Shown: positions 51,094-60,127, counted from the stretch's first letter. The stretch: DNA of 64,000 nucleotides from Chloroflexota bacterium (GCA_013388855.1 JACAEM010000001.1:57543-121542), one strand, 5' to 3'. The notes: generated from the letters alone by a model not told the origin. Numbers and translations: made by a program.

Positions 51094-53208
51094 ATGACAA
51101 CTCAACCTATGACACTGTCACAAGATCAGGACCGCACGAAAGCATTACTCGAACTCCTCTATCATGTCAGCCGTGAAGTTGCCACCGCACTCGACCTGCG
51201 GACAGTGCTTCAGCGCGTCCTGTACGAGGCGATCCAGAATGTGGGGGGCGAGCGTTGCAGCATCGTCGTGCTGGACGATGCCGGCAAAGCCATGGACGCG
51301 ACCATCGTCTACGGCAAACAGATCCACGAGCACACCACACAACAGATGCGCGACACCATGGAACGTGGTCTCGCAGGCTGGGTCATCCGCAATCGCAGGG
51401 GTGTGTATGTCCCGGATACGAGCAAGGACGACCGCTGGTTAATGCGCCCAGACGACGCGTTCGACAAGACCGGCGCCAAGTCTGCCATTTGTGTGCCATT
51501 ATTGGTGCGCGAAAAACTGGTGGGTGTGCTGACGCTTGTCCATTCGCGACCGAACTCGTTCATGGGGGAGCAACTCGATCTGATGCAAGCCATCGCCGAC
51601 CAGGCGGCTGTGGCGGTGTTGAATGCTCGTCTTTACACCGAAAGCCAGCGGCAGGCGCGCGTGATGACCGCGCTGGCGGAGGGTGCGGCGGCGATGAATA
51701 CCTCCCTGCGCGAGGAGGATGTGTACCAGCGTATTCTGATCCAGACTATGCAGGCGTTGCAGGTGGAAACGGTGGCGTTGGGCATGATCGACGGCGAGCA
51801 TATCGTCTTCCGCGCCGCAGCGGGAAACAATGCCGGCAACATCCTCGGGCGAAAGATTGCGCTGGGCGATGGCATCGTGGGTAACGCGGCGCGCGATGGA
51901 CGCGGCGTGGTGGTACCGGATGTCAGGCAGGATAAAAATTACGGCGACGCGGATAAGTTCGGGGGAATCGAGATGCGTTCAATCCTCGTCGCTCCGATTC
52001 AGGCTCAGGGACGCGTGATCGGTGTCCTCGAAGCGATCAATCCCATCTCCAAATCCTTCGACCCGGATGCCCTGTTGGTGATGACCGGCATCGGCGGTTT
52101 GGCGGGGACGACCATCCAGAACGCGCAGTTGTTCGAGCGCCTGCAAGCCGCGCATCAGCGGTATCGTGAATTGTTCGAAGACAGCATCGACCCGATGATC
52201 ATCACAGATTGGGACGGGCACATTGTCGAAGCCAACCGGCAGGCGGTGCTGTTGAGCGGATATTCCAACGATGAACTGCACACCCTGACCATCGACCAGT
52301 TGCACGAGGTGAACTGGAATAAGACGGGCATGGAATTTGAGACCCTGCGCGCCGACCAGGTAGTTTCGTATGAATCGTCGATGCACAAACGCGACGAGAC
52401 ACATATGCACGTCGAGGTGCACGCCCGCCGCGTGGAGTTCGATGAAGCGGATTCGATCCAGTGGATCCTGCGCGACATCACTGAACGCCGCAAACTCGAA
52501 GAATTACGTGAGGATCTGACGGCGATGATTTATCACGACCTGCGCTCGCCGTTGGGGAATATCGTATCGAGTCTCGATGTGCTTTCGACGCTGGTGCCCG
52601 AACAGGATCAGGAGATGGTGCTTTCGATCCTCAAGATCGCGGAAAATTCGACCGACCGCATCCAACGGCTGGTGAGTTCCCTGCTGGACGTGAGCCGCCT
52701 CGAGTCGGGCCAGCCTATTGCGGATAAGAAGGCGGTTGATCCGTTGCCACTGGTCACAAAGGCGGTGGGGGATGTGGAGCCTGTCGCCAAGGGACGCCGC
52801 CAGACTCTGGCCGTGAACCTGCCGGAGAAACTTCCGTTCATCTGGGTGGATGAGGACATGGCGCGGCGCGTGCTTATCAATCTGATGGAGAATTCGAGCA
52901 AATTCACGCCTGTGGAAGGCAAACTTGAGATGGGGGCGGAACAGGACGGCGAATGGGTCCATATGTGGGTGAGAGATAATGGCCCCGGTATCCCTGCCGC
53001 GGATCATGAGCGCGTCTTCGACAAATTTACGCGCCTGCGCGGCTCGAACAAGACCGGCGGGCTGGGGATCGGTCTCGCCTTCTGCCGCCTCGCTGTGCAG
53101 GGGCACGGCGGGCGCATCTGGGTGGAAAGTGAGTCAGGCAAGGGCGCCACATTCCACTTCACCCTCCCGGTCGCGACAGAGGAACAACTCGCAAAGGCGG
53201 ACGATTGA
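51094..53208 (+). CDS. GAF-GAF-PAS sensor histidine kinase
   Basis: A soluble 704-residue kinase. Two GAF domains (about 20-165 and 190-345), a PAS domain (about 350-465, RELFEDSIDPMIITDWDGHIVEANRQAV to RDITERRKLEE), HisKA with MIYHDLRSPLGNIVSSL (phospho-His in YHD) and HATPase_c (NLMENSSKF, RDNGPGIPAADHERVFDKF, GLGIGLAFCRLAV). No transmembrane helix, so it reads cytoplasmic ligands or redox state through the GAF domains. No response regulator is adjacent. TATACT (51017-51022) is the likely -10; the ATG is embedded in a repeat-like leader. Confidence 0.92.
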   Translation: MTTQPMTLSQDQDRTKALLELLYHVSREVATALDLRTVLQRVLYEAIQNVGGERCSIVVLDDAGKAMDATIVYGKQIHEHTTQQMRDTMERGLAGWVIRNRRGVYVPDTSKDDRWLMRPDDAFDKTGAKSAICVPLLVREKLVGVLTLVHSRPNSFMGEQLDLMQAIADQAAVAVLNARLYTESQRQARVMTALAEGAAAMNTSLREEDVYQRILIQTMQALQVETVALGMIDGEHIVFRAAAGNNAGNILGRKIALGDGIVGNAARDGRGVVVPDVRQDKNYGDADKFGGIEMRSILVAPIQAQGRVIGVLEAINPISKSFDPDALLVMTGIGGLAGTTIQNAQLFERLQAAHQRYRELFEDSIDPMIITDWDGHIVEANRQAVLLSGYSNDELHTLTIDQLHEVNWNKTGMEFETLRADQVVSYESSMHKRDETHMHVEVHARRVEFDEADSIQWILRDITERRKLEELREDLTAMIYHDLRSPLGNIVSSLDVLSTLVPEQDQEMVLSILKIAENSTDRIQRLVSSLLDVSRLESGQPIADKKAVDPLPLVTKAVGDVEPVAKGRRQTLAVNLPEKLPFIWVDEDMARRVLINLMENSSKFTPVEGKLEMGAEQDGEWVHMWVRDNGPGIPAADHERVFDKFTRLRGSNKTGGLGIGLAFCRLAVQGHGGRIWVESESGKGATFHFTLPVATEEQLAKADD

Positions 53209-53230
53209 GGTCTTCGACTATAATCGTTCC

Positions 53231-53656
53231 ATGAGTGATTTTCGTTTTTATCATCCAGTAGAAGTGCGATACGGGGATCTGGACCCGCAGGGACATGTCA
53301 ACAACGCCAGACATCTGACTTATTTCGAGCAGGGACGCGTCGCTTACATGATCGAGCTGGGATTATTCACCAAAGATCAGTCCTTTATGGAGATCGGTAT
53401 CATTCTGGCGGATGTGCATCTCACGTATCTGGAGCCGATCTATTTTGGGCGGAATATCAAAGTGGGAGTGCGCGTGGCGCGGCTGGGGAACAAGTCCATG
53501 ACGTGGAAGCAGAATATTGTGGACGCTGATACCGGCAGGGAATTATCAAAGGGGGAAGTAGTCATTGTGACGTACGACTATAAGACCGGAAAGACAATTT
53601 CCATTCCGCAGGAGTGGCGGAAGAAGTTCAGTCAGTTTGAGGGTCTACCGTTTTGA
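53231..53656 (+). CDS. Acyl-CoA thioesterase (hotdog fold, YbgC-like)
   Basis: A 141-residue thioesterase. The hotdog signature RYGDLDPQGHVNNARHLTYFEQGRVAYM carries the catalytic Asp in the first turn and the HVNNA motif of 4-hydroxybenzoyl-CoA/YbgC-type enzymes; V-T-Y-D-Y in the last strand is typical. TATAAT (53219-53224) ends 6 bases before ATG 53231, so the mRNA is leaderless. Confidence 0.92.
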   Translation: MSDFRFYHPVEVRYGDLDPQGHVNNARHLTYFEQGRVAYMIELGLFTKDQSFMEIGIILADVHLTYLEPIYFGRNIKVGVRVARLGNKSMTWKQNIVDADTGRELSKGEVVIVTYDYKTGKTISIPQEWRKKFSQFEGLPF

Positions 53657-53712
53657 ATGTTGGGAAGTAACTTGACAACCCGTTAATTTTCAAACAAATC
53701 AGAGGCGAAATC

Positions 53713-54759
53713 ATGTCGTTACCAGCCATCAATCAGGAATATTTTGTCGACTTTCTCGTCAAGTTGTTGAACATCGCGTCTCCTACCGGCTTTGCCGAAC
53801 CTGCCATTGAGTTTGTCGAGAGGGAATTTTCGCAATTCAAACAGTTGGAATTATCACGAACACGGAAAGGCGCGCTTATTGCAAAGTGGAAAGTGGACAA
53901 TGATCTCCCGCCCGTTGCCCTGACTGCCCATGTCGATACGCTCGGCGCTGTCGTCAAGGAGATCAAGCCGAATGGACGATTGAAACTAAGCCGTATTGGG
54001 GGTATCCAATGGTCAAGCGTCGAGACGGAAGGTGTGTGGGTGTTCACGTCCAGGGGAGAGAAAATCCGCGGTTCGGTGTTGATCGACACCGCGTCGGGGC
54101 ATGTTCATGGCGCGGAGGGAAGCAAGACTCCGCGCGACGATGATCACATGGAAGTCCGTTTGGATGTGCGCACCAACTCCGAGAGTGAAACGCGTCAATT
54201 GGGGATCAACATCGGCGACTGCGTGGCGTTCGATCCGCGCGTAGAAGTGACGAATGGCTTTATCCGCTCGCGGTTTCTCGATGACAAAGCGTGCGTGGCG
54301 AATCTTGTGGCGGCGGTCAAATCTTTAACGGAGGCAGGTCTCAGTCCCGCGCGAACCGTTTATTTTCATGTCAGTAATTATGAGGAGGTGGGGCACGGCG
54401 CGGCGACGGGAATCCCATCCGATGTCGTGGAATTGGTCACGGTCGATATGGCGGTGGTGGGACGTGGACAGGAGTCCGATGAATTCCACGCTACCTTGTG
54501 CACCAAGGATGGCGGCGGGCCGTATCACTTTGGCTTGAACAACAAACTGCGCGCACTGGCGGAGAAATACAATATCCCATACAAGACGGATGTATACACG
54601 TTCTATGGCTCGGACGGCGAAGCGTTCTGGCGCGCAGGCGGCGATGTGGCGCTGGCGTTGATTGGTCCCGGCATCGACGCATCGCATAACTATGAACGCG
54701 CCCACATGGATGGTCTCAACGCCACGACGAATTGGGTCATGGCTTATCTGCTGGATTGA
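53713..54759 (+). CDS. M42 family metallopeptidase (aminopeptidase/endoglucanase-like)
   Basis: A 348-residue zinc aminopeptidase of the M42 family. Metal ligands sit in VALTAHVDTLGAVVKEI (His and Asp), DDKACVANLVAAV (Asp) and NYEEVGHG (Glu), as in PepA-type glutamyl/deblocking aminopeptidases; the insert domain is between about 75 and 150. Cytoplasmic. No peptide transporter is adjacent. Confidence 0.92.
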   Translation: MSLPAINQEYFVDFLVKLLNIASPTGFAEPAIEFVEREFSQFKQLELSRTRKGALIAKWKVDNDLPPVALTAHVDTLGAVVKEIKPNGRLKLSRIGGIQWSSVETEGVWVFTSRGEKIRGSVLIDTASGHVHGAEGSKTPRDDDHMEVRLDVRTNSESETRQLGINIGDCVAFDPRVEVTNGFIRSRFLDDKACVANLVAAVKSLTEAGLSPARTVYFHVSNYEEVGHGAATGIPSDVVELVTVDMAVVGRGQESDEFHATLCTKDGGGPYHFGLNNKLRALAEKYNIPYKTDVYTFYGSDGEAFWRAGGDVALALIGPGIDASHNYERAHMDGLNATTNWVMAYLLD

Positions 54760-54761
54760 CA

Positions 54762-54835
54762 TCATTGTGAAGAACGATAGCGACGAAAAAATCTTGGTCT
54801 TAATGAGAAGTTTGCTTCGCTCCGTTCGCAATGAC
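54762..54835. repeat. Degenerate GTCATTGCGAG repeat copy
   Basis: TCATTGTGAAGAACGATAGCGACGAA at the left and TTTGCTTCGCTCCGTTCGCAATGAC at the right match the ends and the inner complementary blocks of the element at 56199-56280. It fills the gap between two genes. Confidence 0.65.
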
Positions 54836-54846
54836 TGAGAGAAAAT

Positions 54847-55866
54847 ATGAAGTTCGATGCTGCACTTCCTCCTATTGGATTGAAAGATGTCCCCGCCATT
54901 GCGAAGGCTGCGGAGGACATTGGATTCGACACCCTGTGGACTCAGGAGACTCAGCATGACCCTTTCCTGCCTTGTGCGTTGATCGCCGAACATACGACGC
55001 GTCTTCGCGCAGGGACGGGGATTGCTGTTTCCTTTGCGCGTTCTCCAGCGAATCTTGCCTACACAGCCTGGGACCTGGCGGCGCAATCAGGCGGTCGCTT
55101 CCTGCTGGGACTCGGCACACAGGTCAAAGCGCACATCGAGCGGCGGTTCGGTATGCCCTGGCCCGAGTCGCCGGTGAAGAAATTACGCGAACAGATAGAA
55201 GTGATCCACGCGCTGTGGGATTGCTGGCAAAATGGCACGAAGTTGAACTACCGCGGGGAGTATTACAAGATTACGTTGATGTCGCCGTTCTTCCAGCCTC
55301 CCCCTCTCCCGCTGGGAGAGGGTCGGGGTGAGGGAGAAATTCCAATCTATATTGCAGGCGTGAACACGGGTCTGGCAAGATTGGCAGGCGAGCTTTGTGA
55401 AGGGTTCCAGGCGCATCCGTTCCATAGTGTTCGCTACATGAAAGAAGTGATATTACCGGCCATCGAAGAAGGCGCGAAAAAAGCAAACCGCAAGCGGGAG
55501 GATGTTTCCGTTTGCGTGAACGCCTTCGTCGCCACCACGCCTGAAGAAATAAATTTTGCTCGCGCGCAGATATCGTTCTATGCATCCACACCATCCTACC
55601 GTCCGGTTATGGATCTGCATGGATGGGCTGGTGTGGCGGAGAAGTTATCCGTCCATGCGTCGAAGGGCGAATGGGCGGAAATGCCCATGCTTATCACCGA
55701 TGAGATGTTGAACGAATTCTGTCTGGTAACCGGGGAAGATAAACTGGCTGATGCATTGAAAAAACGCTATGATGGGATTGCCGACAGGCTGGCGCTTTAT
55801 GTTCCCTTCGTGCCGGGCGAAAAGGATGAGTGGTGGAGAGGGTTGGCAGGAGAGATTAATTTATGA
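54847..55866 (+). CDS. LLM class F420-dependent oxidoreductase
   Basis: A 339-residue luciferase-like TIM-barrel protein similar to the TIGR03617 group, which is usually F420-linked. LPPIGLKDVPAIAKAAEDIGFDTLWTQETQHDPFLP marks the first barrel strands, and TGIAVSFARSPANLAYTAWDLAAQSGGRFLLGLGTQVKAHIERRFG the cofactor pocket. At residues about 151-164 the sequence PPPLPLGEGRGEGE is encoded by an in-frame repeat (55302-55334), which probably forms an extra surface loop. The stop overlaps the mazG start by 4 bases. The substrate is unknown. Confidence 0.85.
   Translation: MKFDAALPPIGLKDVPAIAKAAEDIGFDTLWTQETQHDPFLPCALIAEHTTRLRAGTGIAVSFARSPANLAYTAWDLAAQSGGRFLLGLGTQVKAHIERRFGMPWPESPVKKLREQIEVIHALWDCWQNGTKLNYRGEYYKITLMSPFFQPPPLPLGEGRGEGEIPIYIAGVNTGLARLAGELCEGFQAHPFHSVRYMKEVILPAIEEGAKKANRKREDVSVCVNAFVATTPEEINFARAQISFYASTPSYRPVMDLHGWAGVAEKLSVHASKGEWAEMPMLITDEMLNEFCLVTGEDKLADALKKRYDGIADRLALYVPFVPGEKDEWWRGLAGEINL
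55302..55334 (+). repeat. CCCTCTCCC...GGGTGAGGG repeat inside a coding region
   Basis: CCCTCTCCCGCTGGGAGAGGG followed by TCGGGGTGAGGG, a well-known widespread intergenic repeat type, lies in frame within the LLM oxidoreductase gene. A partial relative is in the radA leader (21219-21254). Confidence 0.75.
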
Positions 55867-56192
55867 ACTTCAACGAATATCAAGCCAAATCACGCAAGAC
55901 CGCAGGCTACCCGGCAATCGGGCATCCTGTCATCTATCCGACCCTTGGATTGGTCAACGAAGCGGGCGAAGTGGCAGGCAAGATCAAAAAAGTGTTCCGC
56001 GATAAGGAAGGAAAGATCAGCGAGGAAACGCGCGAGGCGCTCAAAGCCGAACTCGGTGACGTATTGTGGTATATCGCGCAGGTTGCAACCGAGTTGGATT
56101 TAACACTCGATGAAATCGCCGAATACAACATCACCAAGTTGTATGATCGTTTGGAGCGGGGAAAGATTCGAGGGGATGGGGATAATAGATAA
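55863..56192 (+). CDS. MazG-family nucleotide pyrophosphohydrolase
   Basis: A 109-residue all-alpha NTP pyrophosphohydrolase. The metal motifs are present: NEAGEVAGKIKK (E-x-x-E part) and ELGDVLWYIAQVATELDLTLDEIAEYN (E-x-x-D part). Single-domain MazG-like proteins clean up odd or excess NTPs. It overlaps the oxidoreductase gene (ATGA), so the two are co-translated, with no obvious functional link. Confidence 0.9.
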   Translation: MNFNEYQAKSRKTAGYPAIGHPVIYPTLGLVNEAGEVAGKIKKVFRDKEGKISEETREALKAELGDVLWYIAQVATELDLTLDEIAEYNITKLYDRLERGKIRGDGDNR

Positions 56193-56198
56193 TCATAT

Positions 56199-56280
56199 GT
56201 CATTGCGAGCCCGATAGGGCGAAGCAATCTCCTTATTAATTGGGGATTGCTTCGTCGCAACAAACGCTCCTCGCAATGAC
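56199..56280. repeat. Dispersed palindromic repeat (GTCATTGCGAG...CTCGCAATGAC)
   Basis: Best-preserved ends: ATATGTCATTGCGAG at the left and CTCGCAATGACATAT at the right are exact complements (15 bp), enclosing GCCCGATAGGGCGAAGCAATC and GGGGATTGCTTCG. It occupies the whole gap between mazG and the convergent nth gene. Confidence 0.85.
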
Positions 56281-56283
56281 ATA

Positions 56284-56946
56284 TTATTGTGTTTTTCCAT
56301 AATCACACAATTTACGGATCGGACAAATCCCACAATTCGCCTTACGCGCGGTGCAGATCTCGCGTCCTAATCGGATGATGTTCAAGTGCGCGGCGTAATA
56401 GGTCTCGGGCGGGAAGAGACCTTCCAGATGAGGATGTGCCTGTTCAACGGTCATCTTCTCCGGGTGGAGTCCGATACGCCCCGTCACGCGGTAGACGTGC
56501 GTATCGACGGGAAAGGCAGGCATTCCCAGCGAAAAGCACAAAACGATGGCGGCAGTCTTTGGACCTACACCGTTGAATTTCGTCAGCCAATTGCGCGCGT
56601 CGTCAACACTCATCTTCGCAAGAAAAGATAGATCGAGATTCCCACGTTCTTCGGTAATGGATCTCAACACCTGTTGAATGCGCGGACCTTTTTGATTGGC
56701 AAGCCCTGCCGGGCGGATGGCTTCGATGACATCCCTGGTCTTCGCATCGCGCACCGCTTCCCAGGCGGGGAACTTTGCGCGCAGGGCATGGAAGGCGCGG
56801 TCGCGGTTCACATCGTTCGTGTTCTGCGAAAGGATGGTCGAGACGAGTTCATCGATGGCAGGCAGTGGGTTGCGCCAGAGCGGTTCACCGTAAAATTCAA
56901 GCAATCGTTCATGGATTTTTATTGCGCGTTTGACGAGTGGTCTCAT
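56284..56946 (-). CDS. nth: Endonuclease III (DNA glycosylase/AP lyase)
   Basis: Base-excision repair enzyme for oxidised pyrimidines. The helix-hairpin-helix FNGVGPKTAAIVLC includes the catalytic Lys, and VDTHVYRVTGRIGL the catalytic Asp. The C-terminal 4Fe-4S motif is complete (CTARKANCGICPIRKLC, spacing 6-2-5). 220 residues. Its start overlaps the stop of the nucleotidyltransferase gene by 4 bases on the minus strand. Confidence 0.94.
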   Translation of the reverse strand: MRPLVKRAIKIHERLLEFYGEPLWRNPLPAIDELVSTILSQNTNDVNRDRAFHALRAKFPAWEAVRDAKTRDVIEAIRPAGLANQKGPRIQQVLRSITEERGNLDLSFLAKMSVDDARNWLTKFNGVGPKTAAIVLCFSLGMPAFPVDTHVYRVTGRIGLHPEKMTVEQAHPHLEGLFPPETYYAAHLNIIRLGREICTARKANCGICPIRKLCDYGKTQ

Positions 56947-57722
56947 TCGTAACCTGCTTCTTTGATACGTTTCAACGTCTGTTTTACGACCTCCCGATGC
57001 TTCTCAGGGATCAAGCCATCGAACATCGCGGCGGTCAGACGATACAGCTTGAGCGCCGCAGGTCCGCGCGACTGGTATTGGGAGGAGGCATAGTCCAATC
57101 CCCAGGCGGTGCGGAAGGCACCGACCCACTTCGTATCACGTCCCACCGAATCCTGGATCAGGTCGAAGTAGCGATTCTCGCTGACGATCATGATGCCGCG
57201 CTGGACCGCCACCGCTTCGAACATGTTCTTCACCAATCCCCACGTGGCATACAACACCGTGGATTCATGCCCGCGGGCAAGCCCATTCAATATCTTGTGC
57301 GCTTCCTCCGCGTTGCCCATGAGCTCTTCTGTGGCGAATTCGTCCGCCGCGGGTTGCAGGAGCGAAAAATCAAATTTCTGTGCCATCTTTTGCAATTCAG
57401 CGAGCGAACCGTCTTTGTCGAGCACGATCTTCATTCCCTGCAACCCCGGCACCGCCCAGATCGCCCGGCGCGGATTGGTCAGCGCTTCAAGTTCGGAATC
57501 AAACAGGGTGTATTTCAAACTGACCAGCCTGCCATCCCAATAGCGCAGGGTATAACGATCATATTCGCTTTCCGGAAGTTTGCCGACGAAGATATCGACA
57601 TCCACATCGCTGAACTTTGACTCTTGTCCGCGCGCGTAACTGCCCACGATGCCAACACCGATGACCTCGGGTGAGTCGATTTTCTCAAGGATGGATTGAA
57701 TGAATGGATCGGATAGAGTCAT
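56943..57722 (-). CDS. Nucleotidyltransferase-domain protein
   Basis: A 259-residue protein with an N-terminal polymerase-beta-like nucleotidyltransferase domain: IVGSYARGQESKFSDVDVDIFV holds the G-S-x-A-x-G and the D-x-D metal pair. The C-terminal 130 residues are helical (ELMGNAEEAHKILNGLARGHE onward). It resembles stand-alone AadA/MNT-like enzymes that transfer nucleotides to small molecules or proteins, but no HEPN partner gene is adjacent. I start at 57722 (MTLSDPF); longer forms run into the recF gene end. Confidence 0.78.
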   Translation of the reverse strand: MTLSDPFIQSILEKIDSPEVIGVGIVGSYARGQESKFSDVDVDIFVGKLPESEYDRYTLRYWDGRLVSLKYTLFDSELEALTNPRRAIWAVPGLQGMKIVLDKDGSLAELQKMAQKFDFSLLQPAADEFATEELMGNAEEAHKILNGLARGHESTVLYATWGLVKNMFEAVAVQRGIMIVSENRYFDLIQDSVGRDTKWVGAFRTAWGLDYASSQYQSRGPAALKLYRLTAAMFDGLIPEKHREVVKQTLKRIKEAGYE

Positions 57723-57804
57723 AATTTTCCATGTCGCTCCGGGAGGAGCGCCTTGCTCGACACGGTGGAGATGCTTTGACGCAGAATGGTTCAGCATTCA
57801 TAAA

Positions 57805-59040
57805 TCACTTTTCCACTCTGCCGCCTTCCGCTTTCCACACTTCGGATTTCCTCACAAAGTCCGGCTCAAACAGATTCAAGTCGGTCGTGGTGAATAGCAC
57901 CTGCTCGGTCTCACCGATGTATTTCAACAGATCGGAGCGGCGCTGAACATCCAATTCCGCCATGACTTCATCGAGCAGGATGACGGGCCATTCGCCGGTG
58001 CGCTCCTTCATCCAGTTCACTTCGGCCAGTTTCAATGCCAGCAAGGCTGTACGGACCTGTCCACGCGAGCCGTAATTGCCGAGGTCGATATCATTGGCAA
58101 GAAAACGCAGCTCATCGCGGTGTGGCCCGATTGTCGTCACACCGCGCGCGATCTCTTCGTTACGCAGGTCACGCAGCCGCTCGCGAAAACCGGTTTGGAT
58201 ATCCTTCAGGTCGAGTCCCGAACGGTCCACGACCGTGTCGATCTTCAAGCCCAGTTGTCCATTGGGTTTCGGCAGCGGGTCGTAAGCGGGTTCGTACGAG
58301 AGGCGCAGGATCTCGGATCCGTGGGTCAGTTCGTGATGGACGCGCGAAGCGAGTCGCTCGATCTGCTGGACGGCTTCGATGCGCCATAAGATGATCTGCG
58401 CGCCGAGACGCGTCAACGCTTCGTCCCACACTGCAAGCTGGTCGCCGTTCCCCTTCGGCTGAGCAGCACTCAGGGCGGCGCTGCCGCGTTCGTGCAACGC
58501 CTTGAGCAGGGCATTCCGCTGGGTGAGCGCCTGGTTGTATTCGCTGAGCACACGCGCATATGCCGGCGTGGACTGTGCCAGCGCCAGGTTCATATAACGG
58601 CGGCGGTCTTCCGGCGCGCCCTCGATGATCTGCGACATCTGCGGCACGAAGACGACCGCGTTGAAATGACCGATGACCTCATTGATGGATTTCTTTACAC
58701 CATCGAGCAATACTTCCTTGCGCAAGCGCTGACCGTTGACCACACCCGTCGGTTCCAGGATCAGCCGCGTCTCGATGCGATGCTTGCTTCTGCCGCGTTG
58801 GTAATCCGCCACAAGGCGCGTAACAGTGAGCGATCCCTTCTTCGCTTCGTCGAGGTTGATAATCTGGCGGTCGGCGTGGGTCTGAAAGGAGGTGAACGCT
58901 GCCAGGAAATAAATGGCTTCGAGGACGGTCGTCTTGCCCTGCGCATTGGCGCCGGTCAACAAAACGACCCGCTTGGGCAGGTCCATATCCAGACGTGTGA
59001 AACTGCGGAAGTTTGTGAGGGAAAGATGTTTAAGAAACAT
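57805..59040 (-). CDS. recF: DNA replication and repair protein RecF
   Basis: SMC-like ATPase that loads RecA at gaps. N-terminal LTNFRSFTRLDMDLPKRVVLLTGANAQGKTTVLEAI holds Walker A; the signature region RTALLALKLAEVNWM and Walker B VILLDEVMAELDVQRR are at the C-terminal end. 411 residues, slightly long because of inserts near 165-180. It is away from dnaA/dnaN/gyrB, its usual neighbours. Confidence 0.93.
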   Translation of the reverse strand: MFLKHLSLTNFRSFTRLDMDLPKRVVLLTGANAQGKTTVLEAIYFLAAFTSFQTHADRQIINLDEAKKGSLTVTRLVADYQRGRSKHRIETRLILEPTGVVNGQRLRKEVLLDGVKKSINEVIGHFNAVVFVPQMSQIIEGAPEDRRRYMNLALAQSTPAYARVLSEYNQALTQRNALLKALHERGSAALSAAQPKGNGDQLAVWDEALTRLGAQIILWRIEAVQQIERLASRVHHELTHGSEILRLSYEPAYDPLPKPNGQLGLKIDTVVDRSGLDLKDIQTGFRERLRDLRNEEIARGVTTIGPHRDELRFLANDIDLGNYGSRGQVRTALLALKLAEVNWMKERTGEWPVILLDEVMAELDVQRRSDLLKYIGETEQVLFTTTDLNLFEPDFVRKSEVWKAEGGRVEK

Positions 59041-59046
59041 TGTATT

Positions 59047-59093
59047 GTAGAGGCGGGATATTCTCGCCCCGGGCGGGATGATCCCGCTCCTAC
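59047..59093. repeat. GTAGNGGCG-type palindromic repeat
   Basis: GTAGAGGCGGGATATTCTCGCC...GGCGGGATGATCCCGCTCCTAC: complementary ends GTAG/CTAC and inner GCGGGAT/ATCCCGC. Same family as 44519-44552 and 62364-62391. It lies upstream of recF and runs into the end of the GNAT gene. Confidence 0.6.
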
Positions 59094-59569
59094 AAAACCA
59101 TTTCGAGTTCTATTTCGTCCCGCAGAGGGATGTTGTTGCTGCCCATCATCGGGATGGTCGGCTTGATTTTTCTCGATTCGTTCACCGCACCGCGATGGAC
59201 GGCGACCAATTCGAAACCGCGCCGCTGGTAAAAACCGAGCGCATACAGATTATCATTCGTGGTAATCAGAAAGACGCGCCTACATTTCTTTTTACGTGCT
59301 TCTTCGATCACTTTGTTGCTCAGGGTCGAACCGATGCTTTTTCCCTCCCGAAGACTATCCAGCGAGGTGATCTCACATTCATCTCCTGTAATGATAAACG
59401 TGACCAATCCGATCCATTCGCCGTCTTCCTCCACAACGAACCCATCCAGTTGTTCGGGACGGTAGATATTACCGCGCGTGATCATGATTTCGCCGCCCCA
59501 GTGTTCGACCCAAAACTGTCGAAGACGAGGAAGATCATCCGGGGTTAATTGCCGGGGCTTGAACGTCAT
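59090..59569 (-). CDS. GNAT family N-acetyltransferase
   Basis: A 159-residue acetyltransferase. The acetyl-CoA-binding region is SLREGKSIGSTLSNKVIEEARKKKCRRVFLITTNDN (motif A with R/Q-x-x-G-x-G/S), preceded by the strands EWIGLVTFIITGDECEITSL. Substrate unknown. Its start overlaps the stop of def by one base (TAATG), so the genes are coupled; Def-GNAT pairs hint at N-terminal protein processing but could be chance. Confidence 0.85.
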   Translation of the reverse strand: MTFKPRQLTPDDLPRLRQFWVEHWGGEIMITRGNIYRPEQLDGFVVEEDGEWIGLVTFIITGDECEITSLDSLREGKSIGSTLSNKVIEEARKKKCRRVFLITTNDNLYALGFYQRRGFELVAVHRGAVNESRKIKPTIPMMGSNNIPLRDEIELEMVL

Positions 59570-60090
59570 TAGAACTCTTTTTCTTCTTCCACTTCCTGAG
59601 GCGGCTGCCAGACCCGCGTCGCGCGGTCCGGGAAGAGGATGCCGTTCAAATGGTCGATTTCGTGCTGGAAGATGCGTGCCAGCCAGCCTCTGGCTTTGAT
59701 CTTCATCGGCTTGCCGTGACGGTTAAGCCCTTTGATCTGCACTTCGACATGACGTTCCACTTCGCCGACGAGATTGGGGATGGAGAGACAACCCTCCACG
59801 CCCAGAATCTTCTCTTCGGAGGCTTTGACAATCTCGGGGTTCAGAACCGCCCAGACTTTTTTGGGCGCTTCTTCATTCTCCTCATCTTCCTCTTTTTCGT
59901 AATATTCGACGACAATCAACCGTTCGGAGAGTCCGATCTGAGGCGCGGCAAGGCCGACCCCCGGCGCTTCGCGCATGGTTTCGACCATGTCATCTATCAG
60001 GGTCTGGAGGTCCTTGTCGAATTTTGTGACCGGTTTCGCCTTGCGGCGTAACACGGGTTCGGGGAGCGTAACAATCTTGCGGAGGGTCAT
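59569..60090 (-). CDS. def: Peptide deformylase
   Basis: Removes the formyl group from nascent proteins. All three motifs are intact: GVGLAAPQIGLS, EGCLSIPN (Cys metal ligand) and HEIDHLNG (two His and the catalytic Glu). An acidic insert, YYEKEEDEENEEAPKKV, lengthens the loop between motif 1 and motif 2. 173 residues. Confidence 0.95.
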   Translation of the reverse strand: MTLRKIVTLPEPVLRRKAKPVTKFDKDLQTLIDDMVETMREAPGVGLAAPQIGLSERLIVVEYYEKEEDEENEEAPKKVWAVLNPEIVKASEEKILGVEGCLSIPNLVGEVERHVEVQIKGLNRHGKPMKIKARGWLARIFQHEIDHLNGILFPDRATRVWQPPQEVEEEKEF

Positions 60091-60127
60091 TCTCTATTCA
60101 TTCCTTGCGATACAAAGTTTTCCGATT

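Noticed and set aside
51073..51094. Shared repeat GGTGGAGAT.CTTT..GACGCA with 57764-57783
   Set aside because: Similarity is only about 20 bases with gaps; too little to call a family without a genome search.
52979..53230. Thioesterase starting upstream inside the kinase gene
   Set aside because: The extra 84 codons overlap the kinase reading frame; a -10 box and ATG at 53231 give the family-length protein.
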